From an uncultured Bacteroidales bacterium (lineage in GTDB: Bacteria; Bacteroidota; Bacteroidia; Bacteroidales; UBA4417), in the NCBI GenBank assembly GCA_903879715.1, contig CAIRMR010000024.1, positions 1-64,000 of the forward strand: a DNA stretch of 64,000 nucleotides, in the 5' to 3' direction. The notes under the pieces were generated by a model, which was not told the DNA's origin, searched no databases, and worked only from the letters and a program-made list of their open reading frames with translations. The position numbers and the translations under genes are program-made. How positions within the stretch are numbered: position 1 is the first letter of the stretch; the number at the start of each line of letters is the position of its first letter. This document shows positions 19,101-26,018 of the stretch, piece after piece.

Positions 19101-19126
19101 TCTTCCAATTCGTCGTTCTCGTCCAT
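16115..19126 (-). CDS. parC: DNA topoisomerase IV subunit A (ParC), with long charged C-terminal tail
   Basis: A type IIA topoisomerase A subunit that decatenates daughter chromosomes with ParE. The breakage-reunion domain starts near residue 50 ([26 protein letters not shown]), with the active tyrosine in [11 protein letters not shown] and KYHPHGDAS before it. A beta-pinwheel-like C-terminal domain follows. Residues from about 860 to 1003 are unusual: a stretch of nearly only Glu/Asp, then KEPK-type repeats, then a short acidic end finishing GTGIQMSLF. The last five residues match the sliding-clamp (DnaN) binding pentapeptide consensus. With 1003 residues it is longer than I expect for the family. 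Its parE partner is not adjacent. GyrA is the alternative, but the N-terminal motif spacing and Bacteroidota style favour ParC. Confidence 0.85.
   Translation of the reverse strand: [1003 protein letters not shown]
16190..16345. repeat. KEPK-coding tandem repeat inside parC
   Basis: The plus strand shows repeated (G/T)GGTTCTTTTxxTxCTTT words, which encode the [17 protein letters not shown] repeats of the ParC tail. Such low-complexity coding repeats are prone to length variation. Confidence 0.7.
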
Positions 19127-19212
19127 TGCCTGTATTAATTTTACTGAATTCCTGACTGCTTAAAATTTGGTGCAAATTTACTCTTAGTAAGTAATTTATA
19201 AAATCTGTAAGC

Positions 19213-21279
19213 CTATTTTTTAAAGAATCTTATCAACAATATTTCAGCCAGCAACAGTAATAATGTAAGCCAGATAAAATAATGCCAAAGTTGTGTTCCA
19301 CTATTGATTTGAGCTATCACTTCGTTTAATGGTTTCTGCCCGGTTTTTATAATGCTAAACGAAGTAAGATGCGATTTGTCCAAAATCGATTCCATTTCGC
19401 TTATGCTGTTGCACGACAGGTCACTCTCACCACGGTTATAGTTGAACGCGAGTGATGTGATTACATTTTTATCATTTACCAGTTCGAAATTTCCTGCCAT
19501 TGGAACCTGGTTTCCGACAAAAATATTCACCATATTTCCCGATGCGCTGATTTGTGGGATCATTTCAAAATCACCTGCCAGAGATTTGATTGTGTAAATC
19601 TTATCACCAACGGGGAAAGTGGTTCCAATGCGAATACCTTTGTTGTCGCCAATAAAATTGTACAGGTCATGCGAAGGATGACTAATTAATGCAATATTAT
19701 ATAAAACAGGTACAAACAAAGCCTGCTGCGGGAAATTACTGAAAGCAGGATCGAGTGGAACCGTAAACTGCAAAACCTGTCCCATCCCGCTGTTGGTAAG
19801 GGTAAGAAATTCTTGTCCGTTAAGCATTCCCATCAGGGGAACCGTAAGCATAGAGGATGTATAAACAATGGGGAAATGCTTGTGCACCTTAGGCAGGTCA
19901 GTATTTGAGGCAACTGTTTGCTTGCCCTGCTGTTTTTCGAATACATCGCGAAACAGGTAGCTCTCTTCACTAAGTCGGACTACTTTGGTACCTGTTGTGT
20001 CAACCTGCGAATACGATGGAGCTTTTAACGCAGATAAGAAACTGTTGTAGGTAGCCAAATCAGCATTCGGAGCTGGAAGTAAAAGGATAGTACCACCATT
20101 CGATACATACCGTTTTATTTCTTCAGCCAAACCCGTAGATATGACTGGAATCTCGTTGAGAATAATCAGGTCAGATTGTGATAGCTGGCTATAATCGAGT
20201 GATTTGTAATTCTTATTGGTTAGTCTCACGGATGAATCCTGAGCAAATAATGCATTCAGGAAACGGTTTTCACTTCCGCCATTTATAGCGAGTACATTTA
20301 TTGAAGCAAGTACATCGAACGAAAAATAGAATCTGTCGTCGTAAGTTACCGGGTAATCAGTAACCTGGAGTAATCCATGCTGCGAACCAGCCTGGTGAAT
20401 GGTAAATGGCAATTGAACTAAAGTTGACATTCCGGCTTCGATATCGATACTGGCAACTGATTTTTGCTGGTTATTGATAAGCAGTTTCAAAGGAATTTTT
20501 TCGAGATCATTTTCCGATTTGTTCCAAACCCTGGCAGAAAGTAAAGATGTTTTGCCAGGCTGCTGTGTAGGTTGTTCAAACCAGCAGGAATCGATATACA
20601 AATTGGCGAGAGCTACGGATTTAAGTGGAACCAGGTACGTGTTAACAGAAGAATCCTCCAGGAAATCAATGCTATTAAACGAAGATTTCTGAAAATCGGA
20701 AATAATATAGGAATTCCGGCGCGCCAAAGCTTCATTGGCAAGCATATCGTATTGACGGCGTATAATTTCAGAAAAAGAATGCACGGATGGCGATATTTTT
20801 ACGTCATCGAGCATAGTGATAAATTCATCGCGGGTTACCAGCCGCTGATGCCTGCCTTCGAAATCACAGGTAAGCAATTGGAATAAATCGGTTGATTTAT
20901 AAGCGGATACAATTTCGCGGGCTTTCAGTTTCGTTTCATCAAGCAGAGTGCCATTGGTTCCGGTGGCTTCCATACTGAACGAATTATCGACGAAAATACT
21001 GACCGCATTTCGCGAAGCTATCTTTGACTTGTTATCTGAAAAGGGAATATACGGTTGAGCGAAAGCCATTACCAACGCAGCAATAGCTAAGATTCGCATA
21101 GCCAATATAAGCAGGTGGCGGAGTTGTGACTGTTTCTTTGTTTGCTGCTTAAGTGCCTGCAAAAAGCGGACATTGGTGAAGTAAACCTTGCGGAACCGCC
21201 TGAAATTGAATAAGTGGATTATTACGGGTATAGCAATAGCCAGTAAACCAAAAAGATATAAAGGGTTGACAAATTGCAT
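19213..21279 (-). CDS. BatA/VWA-domain membrane protein
   Basis: A 688-residue membrane protein. It begins with the BatA N-terminal module (MQFVNPLYLFGLLAIAIPVIIHLFNFRRF, then a second membrane helix near 60-80). Next comes a von Willebrand A-like domain with a MIDAS start (AVSIFVDNSFSM) around residues 93-230. A large extracytoplasmic beta-rich portion follows, and a C-terminal transmembrane helix (HYFIWLTLLLLLAEILLI) precedes a short basic tail. In Bacteroidota such proteins are annotated as aerotolerance-type or hypothetical; the precise function is not known. The other bat genes and a MoxR ATPase are not adjacent, so this is an orphan. It starts 87 bp upstream of parC's... own upstream side, in the same direction, and may be co-transcribed with parC. 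Confidence 0.85.
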   Translation of the reverse strand: MQFVNPLYLFGLLAIAIPVIIHLFNFRRFRKVYFTNVRFLQALKQQTKKQSQLRHLLILAMRILAIAALVMAFAQPYIPFSDNKSKIASRNAVSIFVDNSFSMEATGTNGTLLDETKLKAREIVSAYKSTDLFQLLTCDFEGRHQRLVTRDEFITMLDDVKISPSVHSFSEIIRRQYDMLANEALARRNSYIISDFQKSSFNSIDFLEDSSVNTYLVPLKSVALANLYIDSCWFEQPTQQPGKTSLLSARVWNKSENDLEKIPLKLLINNQQKSVASIDIEAGMSTLVQLPFTIHQAGSQHGLLQVTDYPVTYDDRFYFSFDVLASINVLAINGGSENRFLNALFAQDSSVRLTNKNYKSLDYSQLSQSDLIILNEIPVISTGLAEEIKRYVSNGGTILLLPAPNADLATYNSFLSALKAPSYSQVDTTGTKVVRLSEESYLFRDVFEKQQGKQTVASNTDLPKVHKHFPIVYTSSMLTVPLMGMLNGQEFLTLTNSGMGQVLQFTVPLDPAFSNFPQQALFVPVLYNIALISHPSHDLYNFIGDNKGIRIGTTFPVGDKIYTIKSLAGDFEMIPQISASGNMVNIFVGNQVPMAGNFELVNDKNVITSLAFNYNRGESDLSCNSISEMESILDKSHLTSFSIIKTGQKPLNEVIAQINSGTQLWHYFIWLTLLLLLAEILLIRFFKK

Positions 21280-21618
21280 AGGAAAAGTAATACGCGCTTA
21301 TTTGCTTATATATTGTGCAAAAGTAAGGATTTTGGGGGAGAGAGCGTTTAATTCTAATCACATTAATAAACTGAAAGTCGGATAAACAGTTAAGCTGATT
21401 GCCTTGCTAATAAAATATTTAATCAATAATACAGTGGCATTAAGGGATTGTTTGCCTAAAAATAATATATAATATCAAGTAAATATGAATAGTAATGAAA
21501 TGGTTCTGTTTTAGGTAACAGCTTAGATTCTAAGTTCATGGAAAGACGAACAGTTCTGAACTATCGTATAACTTTATTCGAAGTAACGATAATCTTATCA
21601 AAATTCCTCATGATCAAT
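21280..21618. other. AT-rich intergenic stretch, no gene seen
   Basis: 339 bp between the BatA-like gene and the small-protein array. No ORF with family features, no clear terminator and no large repeat was found. Confidence 0.6.
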
Positions 21619-21849
21619 TTAGTAATATTGGTCATAATACGGTGTTTGGGAATCACCTGAAATAGGTTCTGCAGAATTTCCAATCTTTTTAGATTTTGGT
21701 TTTTCATTAAAGAATTTTTCTGTGGTCCAATCTGTAAAATAATCTGTAGATGGATCAACCCTATTTTTGTGGTTATCCTTTGCTTCAAATGGGTTGATAG
21801 AAGTTTGGTTAACGCCCTTTGCGCGTATGAATTTATTTTTTGTTTTCAT
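21619..21849 (-). CDS. Small hypothetical protein, third and most divergent member of the CBM48-derived array
   Basis: A 76-residue polar protein (from ATG 21849; the track starts six codons earlier). No family is recognised on its own. Aligned to the 99-residue neighbour, the start MKTKNKFIRAKG matches MRTRKTFIHEDG in spacing and partly in identity, and Y-F-T-DW-TTEK falls within one residue of the neighbour's S-Y-DW-YPEK. The rest is weak. The C-terminus is rich in Tyr, Pro and Gln (PYYDQYY). It may be a decayed or repurposed copy. The 115-bp gap to the next member and the shared strand suggest a common transcript. Confidence 0.5.
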   Translation of the reverse strand: MKTKNKFIRAKGVNQTSINPFEAKDNHKNRVDPSTDYFTDWTTEKFFNEKPKSKKIGNSAEPISGDSQTPYYDQYY

Positions 21850-21964
21850 TTGAATCTGATTTAACATTATTCAGGATATACTTGCTTAAGTTACAGTCAA
21901 ACTGGTGCTTAAAACTCTCGAAATATCAATGATAAATGGATTCTTGCGATCAGGAGAAACTAAA

Positions 21965-22264
21965 TTACACCGCAATATTGTTTAATTCCTCATAGAGTGT
22001 AGCCATAGAATTAGCATCCTGGTTATTGGTTTTGCTGAAATTGTCAATCTGCGATTGTAGTTTATATTCTTCACCCAAAGGGGAATCGGCAATTCCCTCA
22101 AACTTTTCGGTTTCCCCTTTTATTGAAGGTTGTTTTTCGGGATACCAGTCATAAGAATCGTTTATTGGAACAATTTCTTTGATTTGTTTTTCGCTTGGTT
22201 CCGGAAGGCGGGAAGCCCCCTCATAAATACCATCTTCATGTATAAATGTTTTACGAGTTCTCAT
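21965..22264 (-). CDS. Small protein, divergent paralogue of the adjacent CBM48-like protein
   Basis: 99 residues. It aligns gaplessly with about 80 residues of the upstream CBM48-like protein: G-(I/V)-Y, LPE, IK, D-x-x-DW-x-P-x-K-x-P, F, P-x-G-x-x-Y and DA occupy equal positions, roughly 23 identities by eye. The core hydrophobic strand that is VAIVGDFNDW in the neighbour has become polar (VPINDSYDW), and the FKFTLEL strand is lost. I infer descent from a carbohydrate-binding domain that probably no longer folds as one. Reading frame, length and start are intact, so it is not an obvious pseudogene. Confidence 0.6.
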   Translation of the reverse strand: MRTRKTFIHEDGIYEGASRLPEPSEKQIKEIVPINDSYDWYPEKQPSIKGETEKFEGIADSPLGEEYKLQSQIDNFSKTNNQDANSMATLYEELNNIAV

Positions 22265-22354
22265 ATTTTATTGATTTTTTAGATGATTTTTTATGTGCTT
22301 TTTGTGATGTTTTTATACGTATCTTTTATCTTTCAAGCTATCCTGGTATAAAGA

Positions 22355-22672
22355 TTAAGGCAGTTTGCACCGAATTACCGAATTGTAAACATCAGGAAAT
22401 AGAGTTGGTGCCAATTCATCAGCGTCCATATCGCTTTCCCATTTGTAGCTGTTAAGCAAATACCTGAACTGATAATCCTTGCCAACAGGCAGTTCAAGTG
22501 TAAATTTGAAATTCCCGCTTTTTGTCTTTTTCATGGGATGTTTATCGGGATGCCAGTCATTAAAATCGCCGACTATTGCAACTTTTTTAATGTGATCCTG
22601 CAAGGATTCCGGCAATGTGAAAAATACCCGGTATACTCCTTTTTGGGGGTATAAAGTTTTTTTTATACTCAT
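22355..22672 (-). CDS. Small stand-alone CBM48/isoamylase early-set-like domain protein
   Basis: 105 residues consisting of little but one glycogen-binding-type beta-sandwich: GVYRVFFTLPE, VAIVGDFNDWHPDKHPMKK, GNFKFTLELPVGKDYQFRYLL, then a carboxy strand ending in NSVI. This resembles the AMPK-beta/CBM48 fold that binds alpha-glucans. No catalytic domain is attached and no signal peptide is seen, so the protein should be cytoplasmic. The start is decided by an unusually good Shine-Dalgarno: GAGGAGG lies five bases before ATG 22672, whereas the track start (22726) has none. It heads an array of three small related genes, downstream of a two-component system. Confidence 0.75.
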   Translation of the reverse strand: MSIKKTLYPQKGVYRVFFTLPESLQDHIKKVAIVGDFNDWHPDKHPMKKTKSGNFKFTLELPVGKDYQFRYLLNSYKWESDMDADELAPTLFPDVYNSVIRCKLP

Positions 22673-23001
22673 GTCAACCTCCTCTTTTCTAATAAAACAA
22701 TAAATTACTTGTTCTCCTGAAAACAACTGTGAAAATGAACTTCAGTTTATTGGATTCAATGGGAATGGATTTATTCACCCTCATTGATACTGTCATTAAA
22801 AAAGGAACGATACGAAAATTCACTCAATTGTTACTTCGTTCTGAGAGTGCAACTCCATCGACACCACTTTTTTATAGGGTGTCAAACATCAGATCAAAGG
22901 TGTGGGGATTCTCCCTGTCGAAAACTAATCGCTCTTGCCAGGCTATTTGCACCTGGTTCTTCTGAGTTTGAGCGCGTCAATTTTACAACCTTTTAATTTA
23001 G

Positions 23002-23022
23002 TTGTATTGTAATACAAAATTA
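23002..23022 (-). promoter_or_regulatory. Candidate promoter of the CBM48 array with overlapping palindrome
   Basis: On the minus strand TAATTTTG (23022-23015) matches the TAnnTTTG -7 element. The palindrome TTGTATT-GT-AATACAA (23002-23017) overlaps it and the expected start site, a suitable place for an operator. No proper -33 box is seen. Confidence 0.35.
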
Positions 23023-23087
23023 GAATAATAGAAACTGATTTGCTTGAAAATCAGGATAATAAACATGTAGGAAATATTCTAATTATC

Positions 23088-23107
23088 TTGTAGGAAAATT
23101 CCTACAA
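23088..23107. promoter_or_regulatory. 20-bp inverted repeat TTGTAGGAA-AA-TTCCTACAA
   Basis: Two perfect 9-bp arms around AA, 21 bp past the stop of the LuxR-type regulator gene. A further half-site TGTAGGAA is at 23066-23073. No U-run follows on the minus strand, so an operator is likelier than a terminator. Confidence 0.5.
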
Positions 23108-23128
23108 AAGCAATTTTTGGGATATTTT

Positions 23129-23758
23129 TTATGAAAGATTATGGTCTTTAACAAACTGCACAAGTTGCGCCATATTTTTAAGATTAAGTTTCTTCATACA
23201 ACGGGTGCGATACGTGTAAATAGTTTTCACACTAAGGGTTAGCGATTTGGATATCTCCGTAAGCGTTTCGCCGGCAGCAAGCCTCATAAGAACAAAGTAT
23301 TCGCGGTCTGACAGCGCTTTCATCACATCGCCGGTTTCTTTCTTTTGTACTTCATTAACTAAAAGTTCCGCAACATTTTCGGTAATATATTGTTTGCCCG
23401 AAAGCATGCGGTTTATGGCACCAATCAGATCATCAGCTGCCCGCGACTTGGTGAGGTAACCCTTGGCACCTGCTTTTAATGCCCGCAAAGCCATTTGGTC
23501 TTCAGCATACATGCTTAATACCAGAATTGGTATTCCTGAATTATTCGACAATACATCGACTATAAAATCGAGACCTGATCGTCCGGGCATGTTGATATCA
23601 AGAATCACCATATCCCATTTCTCCGTATTCAGTTTTACCAGAGCTTCAGCACTGTTGCTTGCCTCACTGCATTCCGATTTATCAAAAGCGTTTGTGATAA
23701 TCATTTTAACTCCCTGGCGAAAAATGCTGTGGTCGTCGACAATAAGAAATTTATACAT
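23129..23758 (-). CDS. LuxR/NarL-family response regulator
   Basis: 209 residues. The receiver domain (1-120) has DD at 8-9, the phospho-acceptor Asp54 in VILDINMPGRSG, and the conserved lysine in AKGYLTKS. A LuxR-type helix-turn-helix follows at about 145-207 (ALSDREYFVLMRLAAGETLTEISKSL…VKTIYTYRTRCMKKL). It should bind DNA when phosphorylated by the kinase encoded 36 bp upstream on the same strand. Likely targets include nearby palindromes (inference). The HTH has FVLMRLA where many NarL proteins have EVLxLIA, a minor difference. Confidence 0.93.
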   Translation of the reverse strand: MYKFLIVDDHSIFRQGVKMIITNAFDKSECSEASNSAEALVKLNTEKWDMVILDINMPGRSGLDFIVDVLSNNSGIPILVLSMYAEDQMALRALKAGAKGYLTKSRAADDLIGAINRMLSGKQYITENVAELLVNEVQKKETGDVMKALSDREYFVLMRLAAGETLTEISKSLTLSVKTIYTYRTRCMKKLNLKNMAQLVQFVKDHNLS

Positions 23759-23794
23759 AATAATACCTGTTAATCAAGAACTTGTGTAGCTGAA

Positions 23795-25138
23795 TTAGTT
23801 TGAAATCGGGACTTTAAAATGTACTGTTGTCCCTTTTCCCTGGATTCCTTTAAATGTGATGCTCCCTTTCATTCCTGCTATCCTTTCCCTCATCCCTATT
23901 ATTCCAAATGATCTGTGATCGTTTATTTTTTCGTTGCTCACACCAATGCCATTATCTTTCAGGGTAATTGAAAATGAAGAAGGCGTTCCCGAAATTTTGA
24001 CAGTAACATAGGTTGCCTGGGAGTGATTGCGGATATTAGTTAAAGCTTCCTGTATTACACGATAAATGGCATAAGCAGATTCATTGTCTATTGAGAAATT
24101 ATCTTCTTGTATCCTGATATCACAGGTTATACCGGTTCGTTTCTGGAATTCGGAGAACAAGTGTTTAACTGCCGGAATCAGGCCCATATTGCCGGGTAAT
24201 ACCGGCCTGAGTTCCACAATGATCGAAGTTACAGCATTCATGCATTGTTCTACCAGACGCAAAAGAGAATCAACAGGATCATGTAATTTGGATTTCTGCG
24301 TTTCGGGTTTTTCTTTCCACGAAATCAGTTCGATTTTCATGGTCGAAAGCAATTGCGCAAGGTCATCATGAATAATCCTCGCTATGCTGAGCCGTTCATC
24401 TTCCCTGACTTTCTGAAGGTAAGCGTATAGTAGTTTATAATCATGCAATGACTTTTTTAACAGCTTTTGCGAAGATTTACGCTTGATTAATTCAGATAGT
24501 ATTGAAAGGTTTAAATTTTCAAGTTCCTGTGTACGGTCTTTAACTTCTTTTTGAAGTCTTTTTTCAGACTGAAACAATATTTCCTCAGCCTGCTTTTGTT
24601 CCGAGATATCAACAGCAGATAAAAGGCATTCACCATCATCCTCACTGGCTATGGCACTTAAGTGAACATAGGTTGTTTCTCTGCCTTTAACTGATAATTC
24701 AACTTCACAGGTTTCTTTTAAATTGCTTTCAAAAGCTTTAGACAGAAAGGATTTAAATTTTGGTCTTGTCTCCTCCGAAATATAATATCCGAATACTGTA
24801 TTTAACAATATTGAACGTTCATGACCGAGAAGATTAGCTCCACTGATGTTAAGCATAATAATTTCACCATTCCGGTCCAGCGTAAAGTATCCTGATGGTG
24901 CAAAATCATAAAGCTGAGTATATTTAGATGCGGCGCTTTCAGCAATTTGCTTTTTTGCATGTTCCAGTTCATCGTTCTGCATTTTAAGTTCTTCCTGGTA
25001 TACCTGCAGCTCGTGGATAAGTTTCAATGCATCAGCCTTTGAGAGGTGCGGGCCTGCTTCAAAAGACTTGTTTTTCAGCGAATCTTCAGCCTTTTGCCTT
25101 AGTGTTGGCTCATCATATCGCTTACTGTTTTTCTTCAT
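23795..25138 (-). CDS. PAS-domain sensor histidine kinase (HisKA_3/NarX-DegS type)
   Basis: 447 residues, no transmembrane segment, so a soluble cytoplasmic sensor. An N-terminal coiled coil (about 35-70) leads into one PAS domain (about 70-185, FAPSGYFTLDRNGEIIMLN). A second coiled coil follows, then the dimerisation box with the phospho-acceptor His257 in ARIIHDDLAQLL. The HATPase domain (about 350-447) has the N-box VIQEALTNIRNH, the G1 box DNGIGVS and GKGTTVHFKV. The HDDL box is the signature of kinases that pair with LuxR-type regulators, matching the next gene. The input is unknown; PAS with no visible cofactor ligand could sense redox or a small molecule. Confidence 0.92.
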   Translation of the reverse strand: MKKNSKRYDEPTLRQKAEDSLKNKSFEAGPHLSKADALKLIHELQVYQEELKMQNDELEHAKKQIAESAASKYTQLYDFAPSGYFTLDRNGEIIMLNISGANLLGHERSILLNTVFGYYISEETRPKFKSFLSKAFESNLKETCEVELSVKGRETTYVHLSAIASEDDGECLLSAVDISEQKQAEEILFQSEKRLQKEVKDRTQELENLNLSILSELIKRKSSQKLLKKSLHDYKLLYAYLQKVREDERLSIARIIHDDLAQLLSTMKIELISWKEKPETQKSKLHDPVDSLLRLVEQCMNAVTSIIVELRPVLPGNMGLIPAVKHLFSEFQKRTGITCDIRIQEDNFSIDNESAYAIYRVIQEALTNIRNHSQATYVTVKISGTPSSFSITLKDNGIGVSNEKINDHRSFGIIGMRERIAGMKGSITFKGIQGKGTTVHFKVPISN

Positions 25139-25380
25139 AAATTACATATTTACCCGATTTGGCACTTTCCCGATTCTACACTGATAAATTTCAAGTAATA
25201 GGTACTTCTTTAAAGCATATAAATAGTGTTTTGGAAATCGACTCCTTATATCTTTAAATTGTAAGCTTGATAAAACAAGGTTAGTTCAATGCTATAGTTT
25301 TTGTTTCCGGGCATATTGTTTTGTTTTTTAACAGCCGGTTCTGCTTTTTGTTATTTGCAAATTGAAAAGTAATATCAATA

Positions 25381-25671
25381 TCAAAGTGGTGCTTTTAACC
25401 TTCCAACCCTTTGCATCAAAGAAAGCTTATGCTCTTCGTCCGTGCTGTTAGGGTCCTTCATTTCGCGAAACATTTTACATGGCAACTCTTCGCATTTGCC
25501 ACAACTCATAAATCCTTTTTCGTTCACCGAACAAGTAAACAAGGGGCATGTTTTATCAGGCATCATTTCTTTTGCCCAGAAAGTCTGCCCTTTAACGGCA
25601 ATACAACCATTACATTCCTTGCCGTAAAATTCGCATTCGTCGCAGATTAATCCACAAGTTGAGAGTATCAT
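25381..25671 (-). CDS. DUF3795 cysteine-rich protein
   Basis: 96 residues from ATG 25671; the track start seven codons upstream adds nothing conserved. Cysteine pattern CGLICDECEFYGKECNGC, CPLFTC, CGKCEELPC fits DUF3795, a small family common in anaerobes, probably metal- or iron-sulfur-binding. Function unknown. A TAAATTTG box (minus strand, 25697-25690) lies 19 bp before the start and may be its promoter. It is divergent from the thr operon. Confidence 0.75.
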   Translation of the reverse strand: MILSTCGLICDECEFYGKECNGCIAVKGQTFWAKEMMPDKTCPLFTCSVNEKGFMSCGKCEELPCKMFREMKDPNSTDEEHKLSLMQRVGRLKAPL

Positions 25672-25848
25672 GGTTAACGTATTTATATACAAATTTAGTT
25701 TCTTTCTTTACTTTATCATGAGTTGTTTGAATAAAATTATATAGTTTTCTGGATTTAAAAATAAAGCGGAGTAATGAATACAGCCATTTTGCCGCCTGAA
25801 AATTACAGATGCATCGCTGATACCATACTTCATGTTAAAGAATATCTG

Positions 25849-25856
25849 TATATTTG
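25849..25856 (+). promoter_or_regulatory. Candidate thr operon promoter, -7 box TATATTTG
   Basis: TATATTTG is an exact TAnnTTTG match. A start about 7 bp further on (near 25863) would place the leader-peptide ATG 16 nt into the transcript. No strong TTTG is seen at -33. Confidence 0.5.
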
Positions 25857-25878
25857 CAGATAGGAACTTTAAAATAAG

Positions 25879-25926
25879 ATGAATTACTCAGAAACCGAAT
25901 TTACTTTTAATACAACCCAACCCTGA
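25879..25926 (+). CDS. thrL: Threonine operon leader peptide (15 residues)
   Basis: ATG at 25879, TGA at 25924: MNYSETEFTFNTTQP. Four of 15 codons are threonine (ACC, ACT, ACA, ACC), with the last two adjacent and immediately before the first hairpin. Too short for the ORF track. The position between a promoter box and a hairpin switch directly upstream of thrA is that of an attenuator leader peptide. Its sequence is unrelated to the gammaproteobacterial ThrL (which also reads Ile codons), so the symbol is by function only. Confidence rests on the match between codon content and the downstream biosynthetic genes. Confidence 0.75.
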   Translation: MNYSETEFTFNTTQP

Positions 25927-25992
25927 CTGGGTTGAGACGGAATGCTTTTAAAATGCGCGCCTTTCTCAACATCAGGGAAAGGCATTTTTTTT
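25918..25992 (+). promoter_or_regulatory. Transcription attenuator of thrABC (pause hairpin, antiterminator, terminator)
   Basis: Pause hairpin: CAACCC (25918-25923) with GGGTTG (25929-25934), overlapping the leader stop codon. Terminator: GCCTTTC (25959-25965) with GAAAGGC (25977-25983), then A and eight Ts (25985-25992). Antiterminator: GTTGAGA (25931-25937) is a perfect complement of TCTCAAC (25964-25970), and CCCTGA (25921-25926) of TCAGGG (25972-25977). This pairing excludes both other hairpins. A ribosome stalled at the Thr codons would cover the 5' arm of the first hairpin and free GTTGAGA for antitermination. Confidence 0.8.
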
Positions 25993-26018
25993 GTCTGAAT
26001 CGAAAAACCTGAATTATT

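Larger units (their letters stand above)
22673..23128. other. Intergenic region with two palindromes, no gene seen
   Basis: 456 bp between the response-regulator gene and the CBM48 array. No supported ORF. It contains inverted repeats at 23002-23017 and 23088-23107 and a possible minus-strand promoter; these are listed separately. A transcript from that promoter would have a leader of more than 300 nt. Confidence 0.6.

Noticed and set aside
22729-22996. Two plus-strand ORFs (70 and 78 residues) upstream of the CBM48 array
   Set aside because: Overlapping frames without family features in an intergenic region with palindromes; no conserved start context.
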